DNA of 64,000 bases from Parenemella sanctibonifatiensis (GTDB lineage: Bacteria > Actinomycetota > Actinomycetes > Propionibacteriales > Propionibacteriaceae), in NCBI RefSeq assembly GCF_002250565.1, contig NZ_NMVJ01000001.1, positions 124,001 to 188,000 on the forward strand, written 5' to 3'. Within the stretch, counting starts at the first letter, position 1, and every line of letters begins with the position of its first letter. Shown piece by piece: positions 26,987-34,405 of this stretch. The translations under genes and the position numbers were made by a program. A model generated the notes under the pieces. The model was not told where the DNA came from. It made no database searches and worked only from the letters and a program-made list of their open reading frames with translations.

Positions 26987-28426
26987 ATGACACTGCCGCC
27001 AGCGAGCGAAGCCGCACCGCTGGGACCGACCACGGGCCTGAACGCACGGTGGCGCAATCGGCTCAGCTTCGGGATCGGCACCTTGGGTCGGGACATGACC
27101 GCAGCGCTGGTGTCGATGTATCTCATGTACTACCTGACCGAGGTGCTGGACCTGTCGCGTGGCACCATCATCGCCGTCACTGTCATCATCGTGGTGATGC
27201 GCGTCTTCGATGCGGTCAACGATCCGGTGATGGGGATCATTGTCGACAACACCCGCACCCGCTGGGGCAAGTTCAAGCCCTGGATCCTCATCGGCGCGGT
27301 GACCTGGGCGCTGGCAACGGTGGCGATGTTCTGGGACCTCGGCACTGAGGGCGTCGGCTTCCTGATCGCCTTCACCGTCGTCTATCTGGTGTGGGAGATC
27401 GCCTACACCATCAATGACATCTCCTTCTACGGCATGCTGCCGGCGCTGTCGCGCAGCCAGTCCGAACGCGAAGCCATCGGTGTCGTGGCCAGGATCTGCG
27501 CCAACATCGGCCTGTTCAGCGTCGTGGTGGGGGTGGTGCCCGTCACCACCGCCTTGGGTGAGTTGCTCGGCGAGCCCAGGCTGGGGTGGCTCGCGTACGC
27601 CGCCGTTCTGGCATGCCTGATGCTGGCGCTGCAGCTGCTCACCGTTGTCTTCGCCCGCGAACAGGTCACGGCCGCCCCGGTCGCCACCCCCGTACGCGAG
27701 CTGCTGTGGGTGATCGTGCGCAACGACCAGCTGCTGTGGGCGACGCTGGCGATGCTGGTCTTCATGACCGGCTACATGGTGCCGACCAGCCTGGGCATCT
27801 ATTACTTCCGCTATGTCCACGGCGACGAGGGCATGTATTCGGTCTTCGCCCTGATCCTGGGCGTGGCCCAGCTGGTCGGCCTGGCGATCTTTCCGCTGGT
27901 CTCGCGGCGGCTGGGCCGGTTGCGGACCCACACGGCGGCCACGGTGCTGTGCCTGGTCGGGCTGGCGCTCTTCTGGGTGGCGGGCTCCCGGATGTGGCTC
28001 ATCGCAGTGGCCGGCACCGCGCTCTTCGTGGGGCAGGCCTTCATCCAGCTGTTGATGCTGCTCTTCATCGCCGACTGCGTCGAATACGGCGAGTGGAAGC
28101 TGGGGCGCCGCAACGAGTCGATCACGGTGTCGCTGCAACCCTTCGTCTACAAGGGATCCAATGCGCTGGGCAGCGCGCTGGTCGGCCTGGCCCTGCTGGC
28201 GTCGGGGATCGCCGACGCCGCCAGCCCCACGGACGTCAGCCAGGCGGGACTGGAGCTCTTCAAGGTCGTCATGATGGGAGTGCCGATGGTCCTGATGGCG
28301 GTGAGTTGGCTGATCCTGCACCGGACCTATCGCCTCGACGAGCAGCGGTACGCCGAGATCGTCGCCGACCTGCGCGCCCGGGAGGGCGCCGCCGAAGCCC
28401 AGGAGAACCCCGATGCCCGAGCCTGA
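26987..28426 (+). CDS. GPH family (MelB-like) sugar:cation symporter
   Basis: 479 residues from ATG 26987, 12 predicted TM helices. The conserved D-A-V-N-D-P-V-M-G in helix 2 and R-W-G-K-F-K-P-W loop are the defining features of glycoside-pentoside-hexuronide symporters; the acidic residues of the first are those that bind the cation in MelB. Another family segment, Y-T-I-N-D-I-S-F-Y-G-M, follows. The gene overlaps the alpha-glucosidase gene by 14 bp, so it very likely imports the alpha-glucoside that enzyme splits. It is divergent from clpP1. Confidence 0.9.
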   Translation: MTLPPASEAAPLGPTTGLNARWRNRLSFGIGTLGRDMTAALVSMYLMYYLTEVLDLSRGTIIAVTVIIVVMRVFDAVNDPVMGIIVDNTRTRWGKFKPWILIGAVTWALATVAMFWDLGTEGVGFLIAFTVVYLVWEIAYTINDISFYGMLPALSRSQSEREAIGVVARICANIGLFSVVVGVVPVTTALGELLGEPRLGWLAYAAVLACLMLALQLLTVVFAREQVTAAPVATPVRELLWVIVRNDQLLWATLAMLVFMTGYMVPTSLGIYYFRYVHGDEGMYSVFALILGVAQLVGLAIFPLVSRRLGRLRTHTAATVLCLVGLALFWVAGSRMWLIAVAGTALFVGQAFIQLLMLLFIADCVEYGEWKLGRRNESITVSLQPFVYKGSNALGSALVGLALLASGIADAASPTDVSQAGLELFKVVMMGVPMVLMAVSWLILHRTYRLDEQRYAEIVADLRAREGAAEAQENPDARA

Positions 28427-30326
28427 TGCGCCGCTGACGTTGGATTCGCGGATCGCCGACCTGTACGCCCGGCCGCTGGGGCGCGATGTCGTGGACAAGG
28501 TGCTGCTCCAGCTGGGCCGCGGCCGGGCCTGGGTCACCAACCCGGCGGTGTCCCGGCTGCGGCTGCGGACCCTGGCACGGCTGGCCCGTCCGGTGGTGGG
28601 AACGGGCTTCTTGGAAGTGGTGATCGACCTGGTCAACGCCTGCCCGCCGGCGCCGCCGGTCGACACCGGGCCCACCGAGCCGACCTGGTGGAAGGAGGCC
28701 GTCTTCTATCAGGTCTATCCGCGGTCGTTCGCCGACGCCGACGGCGACGGGGTAGGTGATCTGCGCGGCATCATCGACCGGCTGGACCACCTCGCCGGGC
28801 TGGGCGTCGACTGCCTGTGGCTGTCGCCGATCTTCGCCTCGCCGGGCGCCGACAACGGCTATGACGTCTCCGACTATCGCGCGATCGATCCGCAGATGGG
28901 CAGCCTCGCCGATGCCGACGAACTCATCGCCGCCTGCCACGACCGCGGCATGCGGATCATCCTCGACCTGGTCGTCAACCACACCTCTGACCAGCACCCC
29001 TGGTTTCAGGAGGCCAGGCGTGATCCCGACGGTCCCTACGGCGCGTACTACTTCCTGCGGGAGGGCTCACCTGATGCCCCGCCCAACAACTGGACCTCCT
29101 TCTTCTCCGGGCCGGCGTGGCGATGGCTCGAGGGTGCGCAGCGGTGGGCGCTGCGGCTGTTTGCGCCCGAGCAGCCCGATTTGGACTGGGACAACCCGGC
29201 GGTCCGCGCCGAGGTGGCCGACATCGTGCAGTGGTGGCGGGCCCGTGGTGTCGACGGCTTCCGGCTCGATGTCATCAACTACATCTCCAAGGCGCCGCAG
29301 CTGCCGCAGGGCAACACGTTCGTCGGCAAACTGATGGGCTTCACCGGCGTCGAGCACTACTTCCACGGCCCTCGGCTCCACGACCATCTGGCCGAGTTGC
29401 GGCGTACCGGCTTCACCGACCCCGCCGACACGGACAACGTCGGCGTGATGATCGGCGAGACGCCAGGGGTCGGCGTCGAGGTGGGGCGGCTGCTCACCAA
29501 CCAGGACCGCGGCGAGCTCGACCTGGTCTTCAATTTCGACCACCTCGAGGCGCCGGGCAAGCAGCGCTTCGACGACTATCGCTATGACCTCAACGATCTC
29601 AAGGCGCACTATCTGGACGTGCAGTCCCGGCTCGGCAGCCGGGAATGGATGAGCATCTTCTGGGACAACCACGACAATCCCCGGATGGTCTCCAAGGTCG
29701 ACCCGGAGGGCAGCCACCGGGCCGGGGTGGCGAAGGCGTTGGCGACCATCCAGCTGACGATGCGGGGCACGCCGTTCCTCTATCAGGGCCAGGAGATTGG
29801 TGCCGCCAATCAGGCCTTCTCCGGGCCGGCCGACCTGCGGGACGTCGAGTCGCTCAACCGCTTGGCCGAACGGGCGACCGCCGGGGTCGATGGCTGGGTC
29901 GAGGTGATGGCCGGCAGCCGCGACCACGCGCGTACGCCGATGCGCTGGGACGCGAGCGCATCCCACGGCTTCACGACCGGTACGCCGTGGATCGGCTTCC
30001 ACGAATCCGGCACCGGCTGGTCCGTGGCTGAGCAACAAGCCGATCCCGCCTCGGTGCTGAGCTGGACGCGTGACCTGATCGCCCTGCGCCGGGAACACCG
30101 GGCGCTGCGGCTGGGGTCGATCAGCTTCGTCGACACCCACGTGCGCGACTACTTCGCGTGGTGGCGCGAGTGGCAGGGCGAGCGCTGGTTCATCGAGATC
30201 AACCTGCGACCCCGCCCCCTCCCCCGGCGCCAGCGCAACCTGGACCTCGAGGTGGTGCACGGCACCGCCGCCGACCGCCGGAGCCCGATGGCGGCGTACG
30301 AGGCGTTGGTCTGCCGGGAACGCTGA
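28413..30326 (+). CDS. GH13 alpha-glucosidase (oligo-1,6-glucosidase-like)
   Basis: 637 residues from ATG 28413 (AGGAG upstream, inside the symporter gene). Hydrolyses short alpha-glucosides in the cytoplasm. The catalytic (beta/alpha)8 domain begins at ~92 (W-W-K-E-A-V-F-Y-Q-V-Y-P-R-S-F). Nucleophile Asp 286 (G-F-R-L-D-V-I-N), acid/base Glu 349 (G-E-T-P-G) and Asp 421 (N-H-D-N-P-R) are intact; G-F-R-x-D-V-I-N-x-I-S-K is typical of GH13 subfamily 31-type enzymes. An unusual ~90-residue N-terminal extension of mixed helices precedes it. A degenerate copy of its last ~60 bp lies at 34140-34203. Confidence 0.92.
   Translation: MPEPDAPLTLDSRIADLYARPLGRDVVDKVLLQLGRGRAWVTNPAVSRLRLRTLARLARPVVGTGFLEVVIDLVNACPPAPPVDTGPTEPTWWKEAVFYQVYPRSFADADGDGVGDLRGIIDRLDHLAGLGVDCLWLSPIFASPGADNGYDVSDYRAIDPQMGSLADADELIAACHDRGMRIILDLVVNHTSDQHPWFQEARRDPDGPYGAYYFLREGSPDAPPNNWTSFFSGPAWRWLEGAQRWALRLFAPEQPDLDWDNPAVRAEVADIVQWWRARGVDGFRLDVINYISKAPQLPQGNTFVGKLMGFTGVEHYFHGPRLHDHLAELRRTGFTDPADTDNVGVMIGETPGVGVEVGRLLTNQDRGELDLVFNFDHLEAPGKQRFDDYRYDLNDLKAHYLDVQSRLGSREWMSIFWDNHDNPRMVSKVDPEGSHRAGVAKALATIQLTMRGTPFLYQGQEIGAANQAFSGPADLRDVESLNRLAERATAGVDGWVEVMAGSRDHARTPMRWDASASHGFTTGTPWIGFHESGTGWSVAEQQADPASVLSWTRDLIALRREHRALRLGSISFVDTHVRDYFAWWREWQGERWFIEINLRPRPLPRRQRNLDLEVVHGTAADRRSPMAAYEALVCRER
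30258..30321 (+). repeat. Parent copy of a ~60-bp duplication (3' end of the alpha-glucosidase gene)
   Basis: This stretch encodes the last residues of the alpha-glucosidase (T-A-A-D-R-R-S-P-M-A-A-Y-E-A). It matches 34140-34203 at roughly 50 or more of 64 positions with one gap, by eye. The two copies flank the first ABC/secreted-protein cassette in direct orientation. Confidence 0.75.
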
Positions 30327-30339
30327 TGCCCCAGGGACC

Positions 30340-32757
30340 CTAGACCAAGGTGTCGGCGAGCCGGTCTCGTGCTCGGATGCCGGCCAGCGCCCCCAGCGAA
30401 GCGAAGCCCATGACCGCCACGATGCAGCCGACGGCCGCGATCAAGGTGGTTGCCGGCACGTAGAGGGTGTAGTCGTGTCGCGCGGCGACGAACAAGACGC
30501 TCGGCAACAGGCCCACGATCAGGGCCAATGGCACAACGATCGCGAGGAGCAACCCGATCTGCGTCGTCAACACCACCCGAGCCGTACGCCCCGGCAGCCC
30601 AACTGCGAGGAACTGAGCCCCGTGGCGCCGGATGGCGCGGCCCAACGCTCTGGTCGTGAGGAAGGCACTGAACACCCCGACCAGCCCGAACAGCACGGTT
30701 GCCCCGACCATCTCCCACGGGGTCTCCGGCGGTGGCGGCGGCGCATGATAGGTCAACATGCCGGGATTGTGTCCCGCATCAACGATCGCTTGGGTCATCT
30801 GGGCGATCTGAGCATCGGTGACGCCGGTGTAGAGCAGCGACTCCGGGGTCACGCGCCCACCGAGCGCTTCGGCGCGGTGAGCGATCAACGCACCACCAGC
30901 CGTGCGGGCCCACGCCTGCGAGAAGTCTTCGTGGACGGTCGGCACAGGTTGTCGGGACTCGCCGACCTCGACGGCCAGATCCCCCTCGGCGCCGCTGAAG
31001 TCCACCAATGCTCCCCCCTCGAAGGCCTGTGCTGTGGACGCACTGACCGGACCGCCGTTGATCCGCTCCAGGTCGGCGACCGAGTCGACCACGATGATGC
31101 CGAAGGCGTTTGACTGTGACCCCACCATGAATCCCTCCCAGCGGGACACGACGACAGGCGCATCGAGTCCGGCGGCGCTCTCGACGGCCTCCACCACCGA
31201 CTGGTCCGGCAGGGCATTGCCCGCACTGAGGACCGCCTGGCCGGGGGGAAGGACGCTTTGGGCGGCCGTCGAGTACTGCACCGTCGCCACCAGGATGCTG
31301 AGGGAAGCCGGAAACCCCATGGTGATCGCCATGATCACGGCGATGACGGCGACTCGTCCTCGTTGCCAAGCCAGCAGCCGGGAGGCCATCATGCCGTTGA
31401 CCCCCGGAAGCCGCACCAATCCCACCGCAATGCGCACCACATCTGGCACCAGCATTGCGGCCAGCACGGTCAGCCCAAATCCGAACAGCACCGCCTCGGT
31501 CAGCCCGTTGTCGGCCTGGCCCGCGTTGACGACCAGCAGGATCACCAGACCAAGCACGGCGCCATGTCGCAGCACCGTCGACCATGGCGCCGGCGACTTC
31601 GGCCCAGCCTCGGCAATCGGCTCATCAACCCGCCCTCTTGGTGCCATCCGCAGCAGCGCCATTCCAGCACCACCCAGGACCGAACACGCCACCATGACCG
31701 CCGCCGTCGCCCCCACCGCAGGGAAGGGCGAGATCGGCTGCGTCAGGACCATGGGGACGACGGTCACCCGCAGCATCGCTCCGATCGCCACACCAGCCGC
31801 AACCCCCGCCACGGCACTGCCCGTCACCACGGCCGAGACCACCGCCAGACCACTTGAAAGCGTGCTCGCCCTGGGTAGTCCGACACGGCCGAGTGACTCC
31901 TGCTGACGCCGCAGCTTCGGCGCGATCAGGCCAGCGACGGTGAGGCCAGCCACCAAGCCGAGCGCCATGGACGGATAGGTCAGAAGTGCGGGGATGCGCT
32001 CAACCAGCGTGCGAGGAGGATCCTCCAAGTACTGTTCGCGGTCATCGAAGGAAGTCTGCAGCACGTCCTCGGGCTCCCCCGAGACTCGCGCGATGGCCTG
32101 GAGGGCGATGCGCGGATCGCCGCCCCGCCAAGAAATGACAGTGGATGCTTCCACGCCGAACCGCTCGGCACTGACGGCGGGGATGAGTTCCCAGGTCCCG
32201 ACCGCCGAGATCAAGCCGAAGGCCCGAGTCGCGTATCGGTTCTGGTAAACCCCGACGAGCTCGAGCCGTACTCCACCGGAGAAGGCCGTCAGAGTCGCCG
32301 GAAGGCGGCCGGCCAGCTCTTCAGAAACCACCTCGCCTGGGCGCTGCGGCCATCGACCGTCGACGAGCGACAAATAGCTCGGACGTTCCCCCGTCTCATA
32401 CTGCCGGAGCGACAGCACGTCCTGCAGTCCGGTCGCCAGCCCCGACACGCGGACACCGTCGAGAGGAACGCCGCGAACCACGGTCATCACTTGCACATCA
32501 GTGGCACCCGACTCGCTCAGAGCTCGGTCCACCTGCTCGGGGACATCCGACCCCCCGGGGCCCCGGGGGCCCACAGAAACTTGATAGTCGGCCGATCCCA
32601 TCGCCTGTTCTGCCGCCTGAGGCCCACTCAGCACGAAGGCGTTCAGCACAATGTAGATCGACGTCAGCAGCGCACAGGTCAGCCCGACCAACAGACCCGC
32701 CCACCAGCGCTCCGACGACCGGATCCACAAGACGACCAGCCGACCGGCCGGCCTCAC
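30340..32757 (-). CDS. FtsX/MacB-type ABC transporter permease, ~10 TM (cassette 1)
   Basis: 805 residues from GTG 32757, overlapping the ATPase stop by 4 bp. Layout: TM1 (~18-43), first extracytoplasmic domain (~45-250), three TM helices (~255-368), four more (~395-495), second extracytoplasmic domain (~500-680), and three C-terminal TM helices (~685-795). This is two FtsX-like halves in one chain, as in LolC/E-, BceB- or MacB-related proteins that transmit ATPase motion to outside partners rather than carry solutes through the membrane. With the ATPase gene and a secreted beta/gamma-crystallin-like gene it forms a cassette paralogous to 53801-57093. It converges on the alpha-glucosidase gene with only 13 bp between the stops. 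Confidence 0.88.
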   Translation of the reverse strand: MRPAGRLVVLWIRSSERWWAGLLVGLTCALLTSIYIVLNAFVLSGPQAAEQAMGSADYQVSVGPRGPGGSDVPEQVDRALSESGATDVQVMTVVRGVPLDGVRVSGLATGLQDVLSLRQYETGERPSYLSLVDGRWPQRPGEVVSEELAGRLPATLTAFSGGVRLELVGVYQNRYATRAFGLISAVGTWELIPAVSAERFGVEASTVISWRGGDPRIALQAIARVSGEPEDVLQTSFDDREQYLEDPPRTLVERIPALLTYPSMALGLVAGLTVAGLIAPKLRRQQESLGRVGLPRASTLSSGLAVVSAVVTGSAVAGVAAGVAIGAMLRVTVVPMVLTQPISPFPAVGATAAVMVACSVLGGAGMALLRMAPRGRVDEPIAEAGPKSPAPWSTVLRHGAVLGLVILLVVNAGQADNGLTEAVLFGFGLTVLAAMLVPDVVRIAVGLVRLPGVNGMMASRLLAWQRGRVAVIAVIMAITMGFPASLSILVATVQYSTAAQSVLPPGQAVLSAGNALPDQSVVEAVESAAGLDAPVVVSRWEGFMVGSQSNAFGIIVVDSVADLERINGGPVSASTAQAFEGGALVDFSGAEGDLAVEVGESRQPVPTVHEDFSQAWARTAGGALIAHRAEALGGRVTPESLLYTGVTDAQIAQMTQAIVDAGHNPGMLTYHAPPPPPETPWEMVGATVLFGLVGVFSAFLTTRALGRAIRRHGAQFLAVGLPGRTARVVLTTQIGLLLAIVVPLALIVGLLPSVLFVAARHDYTLYVPATTLIAAVGCIVAVMGFASLGALAGIRARDRLADTLV

Positions 32758-33419
32758 GGTTCGATCCGCCCGTCACGAATCGTGAGCACCCGATCAGCGA
32801 CCTTGGTGGCAGCCTGATCGTGAGTGGCAACTACGACACACATGCCATGGTCGTGCGCCAAGCCGGCCAAGTTCAGGAAGAGGGCATCCGAGTTTTCGGT
32901 GTCGAGCGCCCCGGTCGGCTCGTCCGCCACCAGCACTGGCAGGGCTCCCGCCAGAGCGCGAGCGATGCCCACTCGCTGTCGCTGTCCACCGGACATCTGG
33001 CCTGGCCACCGCTGCTCCAACTCGGCAATGCCCACCTCAGCCATCGCGGCCACCGAACGCTCCCGAGCCTCACCGCGACTCACACCCCGCGCCAACAGCG
33101 GCAATTCGACATTCTCAACCGCACGAAACTCAGCAATGAGATTGTCGTCCTGAAATACCGCCGCCACATGTTCCAAACGAAACTTTGCGCGCGCTTCCTC
33201 GCCGAGCTTATTGACCTGCAGGTCGTCGACCATAACGCACCCGTCATCAGGCACATCAATCCCGGAAATGAGATTCAGCAAGGTCGACTTCCCCGACCCG
33301 CTCGGGCCCATCAGGCAGACCATTTCCCCCGAGCCCATCTCGGCACTGGCCTCGCGAACTGCGTCAACTCGACCGAATGGCGTTGCGTAGCTCCGTGAAA
33401 CTTTGTCCAGAGCGATCAT
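32754..33419 (-). CDS. MacB/LolD-type ABC transporter ATP-binding protein (cassette 1)
   Basis: 221 residues from ATG 33419, with a strong GGGGAGG upstream. Walker A G-P-S-G-S-G-K-S-T, Q-loop in V-F-Q-D-D-N-L-I, signature M-S-G-G-Q-R-Q-R-V, Walker B L-V-A-D-E-P-T-G-A-L-D, and H-loop T-H-D. The block Q-D-D-N-L-I-A-E-F-R-A-V-E-N-V is nearly the same as in the ATPase of the second cassette (56085-56762) and differs from the third FtsX-type ATPase at 61129, showing that the two cassettes are paralogues. It powers the permease encoded directly downstream. Confidence 0.93.
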   Translation of the reverse strand: MIALDKVSRSYATPFGRVDAVREASAEMGSGEMVCLMGPSGSGKSTLLNLISGIDVPDDGCVMVDDLQVNKLGEEARAKFRLEHVAAVFQDDNLIAEFRAVENVELPLLARGVSRGEARERSVAAMAEVGIAELEQRWPGQMSGGQRQRVGIARALAGALPVLVADEPTGALDTENSDALFLNLAGLAHDHGMCVVVATHDQAATKVADRVLTIRDGRIEP

Positions 33420-33492
33420 TACCCTCCCCTTAAGCTCATCGACTGTGCAGGCAGCAGCGGGGGCACGACACGCCACTCCCGCTGCGCCGCCC

Positions 33493-33867
33493 TCAGGGGC
33501 AGGTGCCGTTGGTCGCCCAGGACGTCAACCTGTCGTTGTCATTCCAGCTGACCTCGTTGTCTTCGGTCTGACTGTGCATGTTCACGCACTTTTCGGAACC
33601 GTTGGGGCCGTGGTACCACCGTCCGTGGGATGTCGTCTTGTTCTCGTAGGCCGTCATCCTGTCATTTGCGGCCGCGGAGACATTCACAATTCCGCCACCA
33701 CCGCTCCGATACCCGAGGAGATTTACCCAGCCCTTGTCTGCATACAGACATGCCCTGTACGCGGGGCAGAGATTACTCCCTGCATCTGCGCTAGCTCCGC
33801 CGCCCGCTGAGAGCGTCAACCCAGCTACGATTGCAAAAAAGCGCAGTCGCACCACTCGCTTCCTCAT
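33493..33867 (-). CDS. Secreted beta/gamma-crystallin-like (peptidase inhibitor I36-type) protein, cassette 1
   Basis: 124 residues from ATG 33867 after AAAGGAG. A Sec signal peptide covers ~1-27 (Arg-rich start, hydrophobic core, A-S-A cleavage). The mature ~97 residues hold four Cys (34, 40, 94, 123), so two disulfides are possible. Two repeats are visible, each ending in a crystallin calcium-site pattern (N/D)(N/D)xx(S/T)S: N-D-R-M-T-A at 68-73 (last position Ala) and N-D-R-L-T-S at 111-116. C-L-Y near the N-terminus and aromatic-rich turns resemble Streptomyces metalloproteinase-inhibitor I36 proteins. It opens a cassette with the ATPase and permease downstream; its target is unknown. Confidence 0.8.
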   Translation of the reverse strand: MRKRVVRLRFFAIVAGLTLSAGGGASADAGSNLCPAYRACLYADKGWVNLLGYRSGGGGIVNVSAAANDRMTAYENKTTSHGRWYHGPNGSEKCVNMHSQTEDNEVSWNDNDRLTSWATNGTCP

Positions 33868-34405
33868 GAACCTTCTCCTTTGATGAGATCATGCTGTACG
33901 CACGAATCCTCTTGTTGAGAACCGGTGATGCGCCGATGCAGGATCACGGTATCCGGGCTCGAGAGCCGGCCGCAAGCGGTTCGGTCAGAAATCTTCTGTG
34001 TCATGACAGCATCCCGCCGCACTCCGTGAGAGCCAGGCCATGGCCGCGCCCGTCCCTGGGCAGCGGTCGCGCACCCAGGGGCTGTTGGACCTGCTTCGGC
34101 TAAGTCGCGATCTGTTTGGTGGTCTTCCCGGGTCAGGCGGGACGACACCGCCGCCGACCGCTGGGGCCGATGACGGCGTACGAGGCATGGGACTGCCGGG
34201 AGTGGTGGTCACACCTCCCGGGGGCGAGGGTCACCATTCCGGAAGCATCTGTCGATTGCGCCGACAACCGACCAGCTCGATGCTGAGGTTGACGTCCGCC
34301 TCCGCAACCCAACGCGGGCGGCATGGTTTCCAGCCCGGGTCTCACGGAGAAGCGAACGGCCCGCCGCAACTGCGACGGGCCGTTCAGAGCTTCAGAGCTG
34401 GCAGC
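33868..34405. other. 538-bp intergenic region with insertion scar
   Basis: No convincing gene. It should hold the promoter of the secreted-protein gene (minus strand). It also has a TGTCATGACA palindrome (33999-34008), an inverted repeat CCCTGGG/CCCAGGG (34054-34060 and 34074-34080), and a decayed copy of the alpha-glucosidase 3' end (34140-34203). The part between that copy and the trigger factor stop also reads like broken coding sequence in the plus strand but has several stops. Confidence 0.6.
34140..34203 (+). repeat. Degenerate copy of the alpha-glucosidase 3' end
   Basis: Aligned by eye to 30258-30321: the run ACACCGCCGCCGACCGC and the run GGCGTACGAGGC recur, with scattered substitutions and one single-base gap that destroys the frame. 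It is a non-coding remnant, in the same orientation as its parent, on the far side of the ABC/secreted-protein cassette. Confidence 0.7.

Noticed and set aside
30340-33867. Lactococcin 972-type bacteriocin cluster
   Set aside because: The layout (small secreted protein, ATPase, large membrane protein) is similar, but the secreted proteins show crystallin/I36-type motifs and no lactococcin 972 signature I can recognise.
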